From Chlamydiota bacterium (lineage in GTDB: Bacteria; Chlamydiota; Chlamydiia; Chlamydiales; Parachlamydiaceae): a DNA stretch of 13,552 bases. Shown here in pieces: positions 1 to 6,371 of this stretch. Position numbers and translations under genes: made by a program. The stretch spans positions 1-13,552 of the forward strand of contig JABDGJ010000021.1 of NCBI GenBank assembly GCA_013286075.1. Reading direction: 5' to 3'. The notes under the pieces were generated by a model that was not told where the DNA came from, did not search any database, and saw only the letters and a program-made list of their open reading frames with translations. The stretch's first letter is position 1. Every line of letters starts with the position of its first letter.

Positions 1-1
1 C

Positions 2-1471
2 AAAAAAAGTAAAAAAAATGTCGAGTTTGTTCTTGCTAAAGCACTTCAAAAATATGAAGAACGTTTCAAAGCGATCAATAATTCTTTTTTTGCAGAGCGT
101 TTTCAAGATTTACAAGACCTAGCGAATCGCATTTTTAGTTATCTGCGAGAAACTGGGAGCCCTTCTCTCAATGATGTCCCCCCCCAGTCCATTGTTTGTG
201 CACATGAACTCAGCGCATCAGATGTGGCAAGTGCACATAATTTTTGTGTGAGTGCCTTTGTAACTGAAATAGGAGGAGCTACTACACACGCTGCAATCGT
301 TGCTAAAGCAAAGCGAATTCCCTTTGTATCCCATATTAAGATTCAGGATTTAAAAGATCACGCTCATCAAATTGCCATTATTGATGGAAGATTGGGAAAA
401 GTGATTTTAAACCCGTCTGTGCAAACATTAGAAAAATATGAAGTACTCCAAGCACAAATAGAAAGGCACATCATTGCATTGGAAGAAGTGACACAATGGC
501 CAGCACAAACCTATGACGGATATTCTGTTCGGTTATGCGCTAATTTAGACATGACCCATGAAATTGATTTAATTCACAAATTAGGAGGGCAGGGCATTGG
601 TTTATTTCGCTCTGAATATATTTTGCTTCCAAGAAATGAAATTCCCTCAGAAGAGCAACAATATAAGATTTATCTTGGGATCATTGAAAAAATGAAAGAA
701 TTGCCGGTGATTATCCGAACTTTTGATTTTGGAGATGATAAAATTCCTTTTCATACTTCTCTCAATGGAGAGAAAAAATCATTTTCGGGGAGGCGATCGA
801 CGAGATATTTTTTACAAGAACGGGAATTATTCAAATCACAGCTTCGGGCTATTCTTCGAGCCAGTGTACATGGCAATGTCAGCATTCTATTTCCTCTTAT
901 TGCTACCCTTGCAGAGCTTCGTGAAGCGAAGCGAATGGTACACGAAGTGCGCCAGGAATTAGAATTATTTCACCCTGTCCAAATTGGATGTATGATCGAA
1001 GTTCCTTCGGCAGCATTAATCGCCGATCATTTTGCTAAAGAGTGTGATTTTCTTTCGATTGGGACAAATGATTTGGTTCAGTACTCACTTGTGGTTGATC
1101 GAGCAAAACATACGCTAACCGATTTTTATGAACCAACGGATCCTAGCGTGATTCGATTAATCAAAATCATTGCAAGCGAATCAAACAAAGCGCAGATTCC
1201 GGTTTCAGTATGTGGGGAAATGGCTTCTGATCCCCGGTTTACTGCCTTATTACTTGGGCTTGGTATTCGCTGGCTTTCGGTAGCTCCCCCTCACCTCCCC
1301 CTCATCAGAAATGCCATTAGAAAGACGAGTATTGTAGAGGCTGTGCATCTGGCAGAAAAAGCCTTAATGCTTTCCACAGCACAAGACATCCTCGATCTTC
1401 TCGTAGGTCATTACTATGACAATGTTCCCGAAGACCTATTTTACAATGCAGCCCATCCCACTCCCCATTAG
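2..1471 (+). CDS. ptsI: PTS enzyme I (phosphoenolpyruvate-protein phosphotransferase), 5'-truncated
   Basis: Transfers phosphate from PEP to the HPr protein in the cytoplasm, the first step of the phosphotransferase chain. The frame is open to the window edge. A GTG at 224 is not the start, because the codons before it continue the family sequence (HELSASDVA). About 489 codons are present against roughly 570 usual, so the N-terminus is missing. Visible landmarks: phospho-histidine motif GGATTHAAIVA (His codon 287-289), PEP-binding GIGLFRSEY (Arg at 608-610), RTFDFGDDK, MIEVPSAA, IGTNDLVQYSLVVDR and the catalytic cysteine in VCGEMASDP (codon 1211-1213). The usual GWRAIR element reads GRRSTR and DIGGDK reads DFGDDK, both divergent, but the arginines are kept. 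It converges on ybaB with only 7 bp between stop codons. Chlamydial PTS components are few, so a regulatory role is likelier than sugar uptake (inference). Confidence 0.95.
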   Translation, partial: KKSKKNVEFVLAKALQKYEERFKAINNSFFAERFQDLQDLANRIFSYLRETGSPSLNDVPPQSIVCAHELSASDVASAHNFCVSAFVTEIGGATTHAAIVAKAKRIPFVSHIKIQDLKDHAHQIAIIDGRLGKVILNPSVQTLEKYEVLQAQIERHIIALEEVTQWPAQTYDGYSVRLCANLDMTHEIDLIHKLGGQGIGLFRSEYILLPRNEIPSEEQQYKIYLGIIEKMKELPVIIRTFDFGDDKIPFHTSLNGEKKSFSGRRSTRYFLQERELFKSQLRAILRASVHGNVSILFPLIATLAELREAKRMVHEVRQELELFHPVQIGCMIEVPSAALIADHFAKECDFLSIGTNDLVQYSLVVDRAKHTLTDFYEPTDPSVIRLIKIIASESNKAQIPVSVCGEMASDPRFTALLLGLGIRWLSVAPPHLPLIRNAIRKTSIVEAVHLAEKALMLSTAQDILDLLVGHYYDNVPEDLFYNAAHPTPH

Positions 1472-1478
1472 TAATTTT

Positions 1479-1760
1479 CTACCATTTTGGCATGGATGGG
1501 GTTTGTTCCTTGAGGTGTTTTTGCGCCTCAGCATGGGCTGTTTTGATCAACAATTCTAAGCCTCCGACATCTTCCGGATCGACACATTCTGGTTTAATTG
1601 TAATGGCTTTCATGTCTCCTTCTCCTGTCAGAGTGATTGTCACAAGTCCATTGGCTGCAGAACCTTTTCCTTCTATGAGGCTCATCTGTTCTTGCATTTG
1701 ACTGAATTGTTGTTGCATGAGTTTTGCTTCTTTCTTCTTTTTTGAAAAACCTGTGCCCAT
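1479..1760 (-). CDS. ybaB: YbaB/EbfC-family nucleoid-associated protein
   Basis: A small (93 aa) DNA-binding protein of the YbaB/EbfC family, which forms homodimers with a tweezer shape and often sits next to dnaX and recR. The sequence shows the lysine-rich start (FSKKKKEAKLMQQQ), an N-terminal helix, then the family core NGLVTITLTGEGDMKAITIKP with the PECVDPEDV turn and a C-terminal helix. The start at 1760 is supported by AAAGGA about 8 bases upstream. It follows dnaX by 20 bp on the same strand, so the two are probably one operon, as in other chlamydiae and in many other bacteria. The Shine-Dalgarno sequence lies in the first copy of a 17-bp tandem duplication whose second copy encodes the end of DnaX. 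Confidence 0.93.
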   Translation of the reverse strand: MGTGFSKKKKEAKLMQQQFSQMQEQMSLIEGKGSAANGLVTITLTGEGDMKAITIKPECVDPEDVGGLELLIKTAHAEAQKHLKEQTPSMPKW

Positions 1761-1762
1761 GA

Positions 1763-1796
1763 TTTATTCCTTTCGATAATTTATTCTTTTCGATGA
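1763..1796. repeat. 17-bp tandem duplication at the dnaX/ybaB junction
   Basis: Two adjacent 17-bp copies, 1763-1779 (TTTATTCCTTTCGATAA) and 1780-1796 (TTTATTCTTTTCGATGA), differ at two positions. Read on the minus strand, the second copy encodes the last DnaX residues and its stop codon, while the first supplies the AAAGGA ribosome-binding site of ybaB. The unit is not a multiple of three, so the duplication extended the spacer rather than the protein. Confidence 0.8.
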
Positions 1797-3232
1797 TTGA
1801 TTTTTTGGAGACGCCCTTCTAATTCTACGGCGGCAAAATGAAAAAGAGTATCGCATTCATGTGGTGGTCGTGAAATCTCTTGGACTTGGGGTTTTTGTTC
1901 CACGATTTGGGGTTTCTGTTGCACAATAATAGTTTCTTTTTTGGAAATCTCTTTCTTGCCGAGATCAGAAGCTGTGGGTGTAGGGTCTTCTGTTCGAGAG
2001 AAAGACTTTTGTTGTTGTGCAGGAATGGGAGGAATGCGCGGTTGTTTTATTTGTGGTGGAGAGGGGGAAAGATTTGTCTCTTCTTGCCGAATGACTTTTT
2101 CAAGTTCGGAGAGACGGCGGACGAGCTGCTCCATGGATAAACGAAAATGACTTTGCATCACATGAAGCAAAATTGCCTCAAGAGCAATTTTCGTATAGGT
2201 AGTTCGAAATTGTTGTTGTGCTAAAGTCAAATATTCGAGCAAATCAATGCATTGTTCTTGGGAATAGAAGGAAGCGGATTGAGAATAGTTGAGCCTATCT
2301 TTTTCAGAAAGAGAAGCTAGGTGAGAAGAAGCATTTGATTTTAAGAGGAGAATATACCGAATGTGTTCTGTAAGACCTTCGAGAAAGGTAGTTAATTCTT
2401 TTCCTGTAGAAAAAAGATAGTCGCTGATTTCAAACGCTTTGATAAAATTCCCCTCTTCCCCCGCTTGATCGATTGCAAAAAATATTTCTCTTGGCGTTAA
2501 TCCAAGAGCGCCCCGTACTCCTTCTGCTGTAATGGGAGTGTTTTCAAACGAAAGAATTTGATCGAATAACGATTCTGCATCTCGCAATCCCCCTTCCGCC
2601 CGTTCGGCCAAAAGCAATAGAGCCTCTTCTTCAATCATCACTTCTAGCTGCTTGGCAATGAGCCGCAATTTGGCAATGATTTGAGAAATAGAAATTCGAT
2701 GCAAATGCAACCGTTGGCAACGAGAGAGGATCGTGGCAGGAACTTTATGAGGTTCAGTAGTAGCAAAGAAAAATTTCACTTTAGGAGGGGGTTCTTCTAA
2801 TGTTTTCAAAAGAGCGTTAAAGGCTTCTTTCGTCAGCATGTGAACTTCATCGATAATGTAGATCTTAGACAAACCTCCTGCCGTTGCATAGCCAACCGTT
2901 TCCGTAATTTGTCTAATATCGTCAATGCCTCGATGGGAAGCGCCATCAATTTCGATTACTTCCAATGAGGTAGAAGAAGTAATTTCTCGACAAGAAGAAC
3001 ATTGATTGCACGGTTCTCCTTCTATGGAAAGTTGGTGGCAGTTTACTGCTTTGGCAAGAAGGCGAGCGAGTGTTGTTTTTCCTGTTCCTCGAGGCCCAGA
3101 AAAAATATAGCCTTGCGCAACACGGCCCAATCGCAAAGCATTTTTTATTGTGGTCACAACAGCATCTTGACCCACCACATCCTTGAAACATTGAGGTCTA
3201 AATTTGCGGGCAATGACTTGGTATTCAGACAT
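1781..3232 (-). CDS. dnaX: DNA polymerase III gamma/tau subunit (clamp loader ATPase)
   Basis: ATPase of the clamp loader that places the sliding clamp on primed DNA during replication. The 483-residue protein has the Walker A motif GPRGTGKT (residues 46-53), the zinc cysteines C65, C75, C78 and C81, Walker B IYIIDEVHML (124-133), the LLKTLEEPP segment and the sensor/arginine-finger region ILSRCQR (168-174). Domain III follows to about residue 370, then a Pro/Gln/Lys-rich linker (about 393-455) with a duplicated QKPQ unit, and a short tail (DTLFHFAAVELEG). The length is close to E. coli gamma (431) rather than tau (643), so the large polymerase-binding domain V is absent or reduced. The start has no strong Shine-Dalgarno sequence. 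It is first gene of the dnaX-ybaB operon. Chlamydiae often carry two dnaX copies; this one matches the copy beside ybaB. Confidence 0.95.
   Translation of the reverse strand: MSEYQVIARKFRPQCFKDVVGQDAVVTTIKNALRLGRVAQGYIFSGPRGTGKTTLARLLAKAVNCHQLSIEGEPCNQCSSCREITSSTSLEVIEIDGASHRGIDDIRQITETVGYATAGGLSKIYIIDEVHMLTKEAFNALLKTLEEPPPKVKFFFATTEPHKVPATILSRCQRLHLHRISISQIIAKLRLIAKQLEVMIEEEALLLLAERAEGGLRDAESLFDQILSFENTPITAEGVRGALGLTPREIFFAIDQAGEEGNFIKAFEISDYLFSTGKELTTFLEGLTEHIRYILLLKSNASSHLASLSEKDRLNYSQSASFYSQEQCIDLLEYLTLAQQQFRTTYTKIALEAILLHVMQSHFRLSMEQLVRRLSELEKVIRQEETNLSPSPPQIKQPRIPPIPAQQQKSFSRTEDPTPTASDLGKKEISKKETIIVQQKPQIVEQKPQVQEISRPPHECDTLFHFAAVELEGRLQKINHRKE
1883..1924. repeat. 21-bp in-frame tandem repeat in the dnaX linker
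   Basis: Two adjacent 21-bp copies (1883-1903 and 1904-1924) differ at three positions. On the minus strand they encode VQQKPQI and VEQKPQV, seven residues each, within the flexible linker of DnaX. Being in frame and in a low-complexity linker, the duplication is probably neutral for folding. Confidence 0.75.
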
Positions 3233-3261
3233 CTAAGACCAATAAGTATTGTATTCCAATT

Positions 3262-3290
3262 ATTTTAGTCTCCCATGCATATATATGCAA
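3262..3290 (-). promoter_or_regulatory. dnaX-ybaB promoter (sigma-70 type)
   Basis: On the minus strand TTGCAT (3285-3290) and TAAAAT (3262-3267) are separated by exactly 17 bp, about 30 bp before the dnaX start. The -35 box and spacer overlap a 14-bp perfect palindrome, TGCATATATATGCA (3276-3289). Read from the sequence; not tested. Confidence 0.55.
3276..3289. other. 14-bp perfect palindrome over the dnaX -35 region
   Basis: TGCATATATATGCA is its own reverse complement. It covers most of the dnaX -35 box and part of the spacer, a position where a dimeric repressor could act. It could also be chance in AT-rich DNA, since the centre is only alternating A and T. Confidence 0.4.
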
Positions 3291-3352
3291 ACCTTACACG
3301 CTCATGCAAAGAAATTAAGAGGGAGTGTAAAGAAAAACTCTGTTAAAATCCA

Positions 3353-3381
3353 TTGCTCTTTAAATGAATTTTTCCTAAATT
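3353..3381 (+). promoter_or_regulatory. Putative rmuC promoter
   Basis: TTGCTC (3353-3358), a 17-bp spacer and TAAATT (3376-3381). The -10 box ends two bases before the 110-bp palindrome, so a transcript starting near 3388 would begin inside its left arm. This is the best promoter match on the plus strand in the gap. Confidence 0.45.
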
Positions 3382-3382
3382 T

Positions 3383-3492
3383 TAAGAGGGTGTTTTGTAT
3401 AGATATCTTGCATAACGTCTTTTCGTGCCCGCGTGCGTGCCCGAAAAGACGTTATGCAAGATGTCTAATTATAATTACAAAACACCCTCTTA
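3383..3492. repeat. 110-bp near-perfect palindromic element (MITE-like)
   Basis: The outer arms TAAGAGGGTGTTTTGTA (3383-3399) and its exact reverse complement (3476-3492) pair over 17 bp. The inner arms 3400-3425 and 3442-3467 pair over 26 bp with a single T/G mismatch. The arms are separated only by an 8-base bulge on the right (3468-3475) and a GC-rich 16-base loop (3426-3441) that itself contains CGTGCCCG twice if the flanking bases are included. Together this is a 43-bp stem. The outermost bases are TA on both sides, as left by IS630/Tc1-like or some IS5-group elements that target TA, so a non-autonomous inserted element is a reasonable reading. There is no coding capacity and no T-tract typical of a terminator. 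Confidence 0.85.
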
Positions 3493-3501
3493 GACATTTT
3501 T

Positions 3502-4821
3502 ATGCATGAATTAGTGGTATTGCTTCCTTGGTGTGTCAGTATTCTGCTCTTTCTGTTGCTTCTATTTCTAGGGTGGAAATTAAAAAATAACCAACTAGCA
3601 AGGGAGGCATTGCAAGAGAAAAATACGGAGTTAAGAATCGAACAAAGCCAACTTCTCATGCAAATCGCTCAAAAAGAGCAAGAAATTGTGAAGCAAAGAG
3701 AATATGAAAAAGAAAAAATAGACGGAATACAACAATCGCACGATCGACTGAGTGCCACATTTAAATCGCTATCAACAGAAGCTCTTACTCATCATATCCA
3801 GACGTTTTTAGAACTTGCCACAACTCGATTCGATCAATTGCAAGATCGGGCCAAACAAGATCTCCACTCGCGACAAGAAGCGATTCATCATTTGATCCAA
3901 CCAATCCAATCTTGTTTACAAACAGTTGATCAAAAAATGGGAGAACTCGAAAAATCTCGGCTCATGGCCTATTCTAGTTTGACAGAGCAAGTCAATTCCC
4001 TTGCAAAATCGCAATCGCAACTCCACCTGGAAACGGCCAATTTAGTGAAGGCATTACGGATGCCACAGGTGAGAGGACGTTGGGGAGAAATACAACTCCG
4101 AAGAGTTGTTGAAATGGCTGGCATGGTCGAGTATTGCGATTTTATCCAACAAGAATCGATCAATATAGAAGAGCGGCGATTGCGACCCGATGTCATCATT
4201 AAATTGCCAAATAACAAGCAAGTGATCGTCGATGCCAAAGTCCCGCTGCAAGCCTATTTAGAGGCGTTAGACGTATCGGATGAGACAGTTCGAGTGGCAA
4301 AACTCAAAGAACACGCTCGCCAAGTGCGGACCCATATTACCCAATTAGCGGGTAAAACCTACTGGGATCAATTTCAACTTACTCCTGAATTTGTCGTCCT
4401 TTTTCTTCCAGGAGAAACTTTTTTTAGTGCCGCTCTCGAACAAGATCCAGAACTCATTGAGTGGGGGGTAAACCAAAAAGTCATTCTATCAACACCCACT
4501 ACCCTCATCGCGCTTCTCAAAGCCGTTGCCTATGGATGGCGACAAGAATCGATCGCAGAAAATGCCCAACAAATTAGCGAATTAGGAAAGCTCCTCTATG
4601 AGCGGGTACACATTTTGGTGGGACACTTTAATGAAATTCGAAAAGGGCTCGAACGGACGGTGCATGCCTTCAATAAAACCGTTGGTTCATTTGAAAACCG
4701 TGTATTGATCGCAACAAGGAAATTCAAAGACTTAGGAGCGAGTGCTCAAGAAGAAATCGAACCTCTCGAGCCTCTCCAAACCAAACTGCGAACTATTGTT
4801 AATTCTTCTCGCGTAGAATAG
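3502..4821 (+). CDS. rmuC: RmuC-family DNA recombination protein
   Basis: Member of the RmuC family, in E. coli linked to limiting inversion and recombination at repeats; the core resembles a nuclease fold. The 439-residue protein has an N-terminal membrane anchor (about residues 4-25, [18 protein letters not shown]), a long coiled coil (about 30-185), then the RmuC domain from [18 protein letters not shown] (191-208), through RPDVIIKLP (228-236) and [16 protein letters not shown] (241-256), to [12 protein letters not shown] and the helical end. The ATG at 3502 gives the expected anchor; the frame upstream is closed by a stop at 3472 with no usable start. It lacks a clear Shine-Dalgarno sequence because the bases before it are the right arm of a large hairpin. 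It ends 11 bp from the convergent gene at 4833. Confidence 0.93.
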   Translation: MHELVVLLPWCVSILLFLLLLFLGWKLKNNQLAREALQEKNTELRIEQSQLLMQIAQKEQEIVKQREYEKEKIDGIQQSHDRLSATFKSLSTEALTHHIQTFLELATTRFDQLQDRAKQDLHSRQEAIHHLIQPIQSCLQTVDQKMGELEKSRLMAYSSLTEQVNSLAKSQSQLHLETANLVKALRMPQVRGRWGEIQLRRVVEMAGMVEYCDFIQQESINIEERRLRPDVIIKLPNNKQVIVDAKVPLQAYLEALDVSDETVRVAKLKEHARQVRTHITQLAGKTYWDQFQLTPEFVVLFLPGETFFSAALEQDPELIEWGVNQKVILSTPTTLIALLKAVAYGWRQESIAENAQQISELGKLLYERVHILVGHFNEIRKGLERTVHAFNKTVGSFENRVLIATRKFKDLGASAQEEIEPLEPLQTKLRTIVNSSRVE

Positions 4822-4832
4822 GCATAGGAATA

Positions 4833-5444
4833 TTAAAATTCTTCCGCAATCCGCTTCTTCCAATCTTTTGGATATAGTGCTTTTAAAGCGAAGAAAGCAT
4901 AAGCAGCGTGAGTCTTTTTGTCTAGTTCAGGATAAAGAAATGCCTGCCATCCTGGTATAAGGAGGATACACGTCACTGGGATTGAGAATTCCCATCCTCC
5001 AATAAAATGAAGAGCAACTGTACCCAACGTGGCCAATACTAAGAATATTCTTTTCGCAATTGTATCAATTTTTTCTTCTTTTAAAGGATTCTTAGGTAGA
5101 ATTTTTCCGACTCTTTCTATGAGAATGTCAATGTTTCTGCTTATCTTTTTCGTATATACTACGTTTGTACCATCAATACCAATCCTATCATCATCCACTC
5201 TTGTGAATCTTTTAGATAATTTTTCAAATTTTTCTTTGAGTTGTTCATCGCTTTGGCTTCTGGTTCCTTCTAAGAGGGGAAATTGGTATTGTTGTTGAGA
5301 ATCTCCTGCAGAACTCGGGGGCCAGTTATAAAATTTTTTAATAAAATAATAAGCAATTGCGCCAAACTCGTTATTTTCCGGGTTTTCGAAAAATTGTGGT
5401 CTTTGAGTTAGACTTAAGCCGCTATATTGGCTAGAGGCTTCCAT
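4833..5444 (-). CDS. Unrecognised protein, paralog A, with C-terminal paired hydrophobic segments (Inc-like candidate)
   Basis: I do not recognise this 203-residue protein by name. It is closely related to the product at 5569-6198 and more distantly to that at 6372-7127. Shared blocks: FFENPENNEFGAIAYYFIKKFY (split here as FFENPENNEF and AIAYYFI, about 18-39), DEQLKEKFEKLSKRF (66-80), DDRIGID (85-91), a helix with ISRNIDILIERV (101-112), then two hydrophobic stretches (about 133-148 and 151-170) with a short GGWE turn, and a conserved ALYPKDW end. There is no signal peptide. Two closely spaced membrane segments with cytosol-facing charged ends are the hallmark of chlamydial inclusion-membrane (Inc) proteins secreted by type III secretion, but the assignment is inference. 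The start has AAAAGGA upstream. The gene has its own promoter and ends 11 bp from rmuC. Confidence 0.8.
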   Translation of the reverse strand: MEASSQYSGLSLTQRPQFFENPENNEFGAIAYYFIKKFYNWPPSSAGDSQQQYQFPLLEGTRSQSDEQLKEKFEKLSKRFTRVDDDRIGIDGTNVVYTKKISRNIDILIERVGKILPKNPLKEEKIDTIAKRIFLVLATLGTVALHFIGGWEFSIPVTCILLIPGWQAFLYPELDKKTHAAYAFFALKALYPKDWKKRIAEEF

Positions 5445-5478
5445 TATTATTTCCTTTTAAAAAACTAAATTAATATAA

Positions 5479-5507
5479 AATTTAGCAGTTTATTTTTAAA
5501 TGGTCAA
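5479..5507 (-). promoter_or_regulatory. Promoter of paralog A
   Basis: On the minus strand TTGACC (5502-5507), a 17-bp spacer and TAAATT (5479-5484), with TGC directly before the -10 box as in extended -10 promoters. The same arrangement sits at the same distance before paralog B, within a gap-free conserved block of about 75 bp, which supports real function. Confidence 0.7.
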
Positions 5508-5568
5508 TACATTAATTAATAGTAAGTTCTTATACAATTAGAATTCCTCCCGCTGCAACCTTTTATGG

Positions 5569-6198
5569 TTATACATAACCAAAAAAACGAGGTTGTTCAG
5601 GAGCCTTCCACAGCCAATCTTGTGGATATAGTTTTGTTAAAGCAAGGAAAGCAACAGCTGCAGGAGTCTCTTTTTCTTTTGGGTTAGCAGATTCTTTTGG
5701 ATAAAGAGATAACCGCCATATTTGTATAAGGATAAACGTCGCTGGAATTGAAAGTTCCCATCTTCCAATAAAATGAAGAGCAACTGTACCCAACGCGCCT
5801 AACACGAAGAATATTTTTTTCGCAATGCTATGAATTTTTCCTTCTTTTGAAGGATCATTAGGTAGAAGTATTCTGACTTGTGTTATAAGAATGTTGATGT
5901 TTGTGCTTATCTCATCCGAGTATTCTACTTTTGCACCATCAGTATCATCAATACCAATCCTATTATTATTCAATACTTTGAATCGTTTGGACAAGTTTTC
6001 AAATTTTTCTTTGAGTTGTTCATCGCTTAGTGGTGTTTTGAGTAAGAGGGGAAAGTCGTATTTTTGTTGGTAATTGTCTGTAGCAGGCGGGGGGCCGCTA
6101 TAAAATTTTTGGATAAAATGATAAGCGATTGCGCTAAACTCGTTATTAAGCTGGTTTTCAAAAAAATCCGGGGAAGTATATTTTAGAGAAACTTGCAT
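5569..6198 (-). CDS. Unrecognised protein, paralog B, with C-terminal paired hydrophobic segments (Inc-like candidate)
   Basis: A 209-residue paralog of the product at 4833-5444 and clearly the closer pair. Both share FFEN..NNEF.AIAY.FI.KFY (about residues 12-33), SDEQLKEKFENLSKRF (58-73), NRIGIDD (79-85), an IS.NI.ILI helix (97-108), and two hydrophobic stretches (about 126-144 and 147-165) around GRWE, followed by ALTKLYPQDW. Identity extends to DNA: the stretch encoding the start of the hydrophobic region (near 5766-5796) matches the equivalent in paralog A for about 30 bases. There is no signal peptide. A role in the inclusion or host-facing membrane is possible but inferred only from hydropathy and taxon. 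The start has AAAAGGAAATAATA before ATG, identical to paralog A. The stop codon lies in a small palindrome (5567-5580). Confidence 0.8.
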   Translation of the reverse strand: MQVSLKYTSPDFFENQLNNEFSAIAYHFIQKFYSGPPPATDNYQQKYDFPLLLKTPLSDEQLKEKFENLSKRFKVLNNNRIGIDDTDGAKVEYSDEISTNINILITQVRILLPNDPSKEGKIHSIAKKIFFVLGALGTVALHFIGRWELSIPATFILIQIWRLSLYPKESANPKEKETPAAVAFLALTKLYPQDWLWKAPEQPRFFGYV

Positions 6199-6232
6199 TA
6201 TTATTTCCTTTTAAAAAACTAATCTTAATAAC

Positions 6233-6261
6233 ATTCTAGCAAATTATTTTTAAATAGTCAA
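6233..6261 (-). promoter_or_regulatory. Promoter of paralog B
   Basis: On the minus strand TTGACT (6256-6261), a 17-bp spacer and TAGAAT (6233-6238), preceded by TGC. This is a near-consensus sigma-70-type promoter about 35 bp before the start codon, and it is conserved with the promoter of paralog A. Confidence 0.75.
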
Positions 6262-6315
6262 TACATTAATTCGCAATTGTTTTTTTTATATTTTAAAATA
6301 TTTATTATTATTTTA

Positions 6316-6330
6316 TGGTCGAATCGACCA
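6316..6330. other. Inverted repeat TGGTCGA-A-TCGACCA
   Basis: A perfect 7-bp inverted repeat around one base, in the gap between paralog C (stop at 6372) and the promoter of paralog B. It lies about 40 bp past the paralog C stop and 55 bp upstream of the paralog B -35 box. On the minus strand it is followed by an A-rich rather than T-rich run, so it is a poor intrinsic terminator; an operator site is the alternative. Confidence 0.5.
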
Positions 6331-6371
6331 AATTCTAGCTACTTTAAGGATGTGGGGCGGAGACCCAATTT

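Noticed and set aside
224..226. GTG at 224 as the ptsI start
   Set aside because: The frame is open to the window edge and upstream codons encode conserved enzyme I sequence, so the gene is truncated by the window, not short.
1935..1955. A-rich run in dnaX (minus strand TCC AAA AAA GAA) as a programmed -1 frameshift site like that of E. coli dnaX
   Set aside because: The in-frame heptamer is C AAA AAA, so the P-site tRNA would not re-pair well after slipping, and no downstream stem or upstream Shine-Dalgarno stimulator was evident.
3451..3459. TTATGCAAG-type sequences in the palindrome as DnaA boxes or a replication origin
   Set aside because: They differ at two positions from the TTATNCACA box and no cluster exists.
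3249..3509. 86-codon plus-strand frame across the dnaX-rmuC gap
   Set aside because: It runs through the palindrome and promoters, has no ribosome-binding site and no family-like sequence.
5567..5580. Palindrome GGTTATACATAACC at the paralog B stop as a terminator
   Set aside because: The stem is only 6 bp and no U-rich run follows on the minus strand.
6288..6301. Perfect palindrome ATATTTTAAAATAT near paralog B
   Set aside because: It is made only of A and T in a very AT-rich gap, so chance is the simplest explanation.
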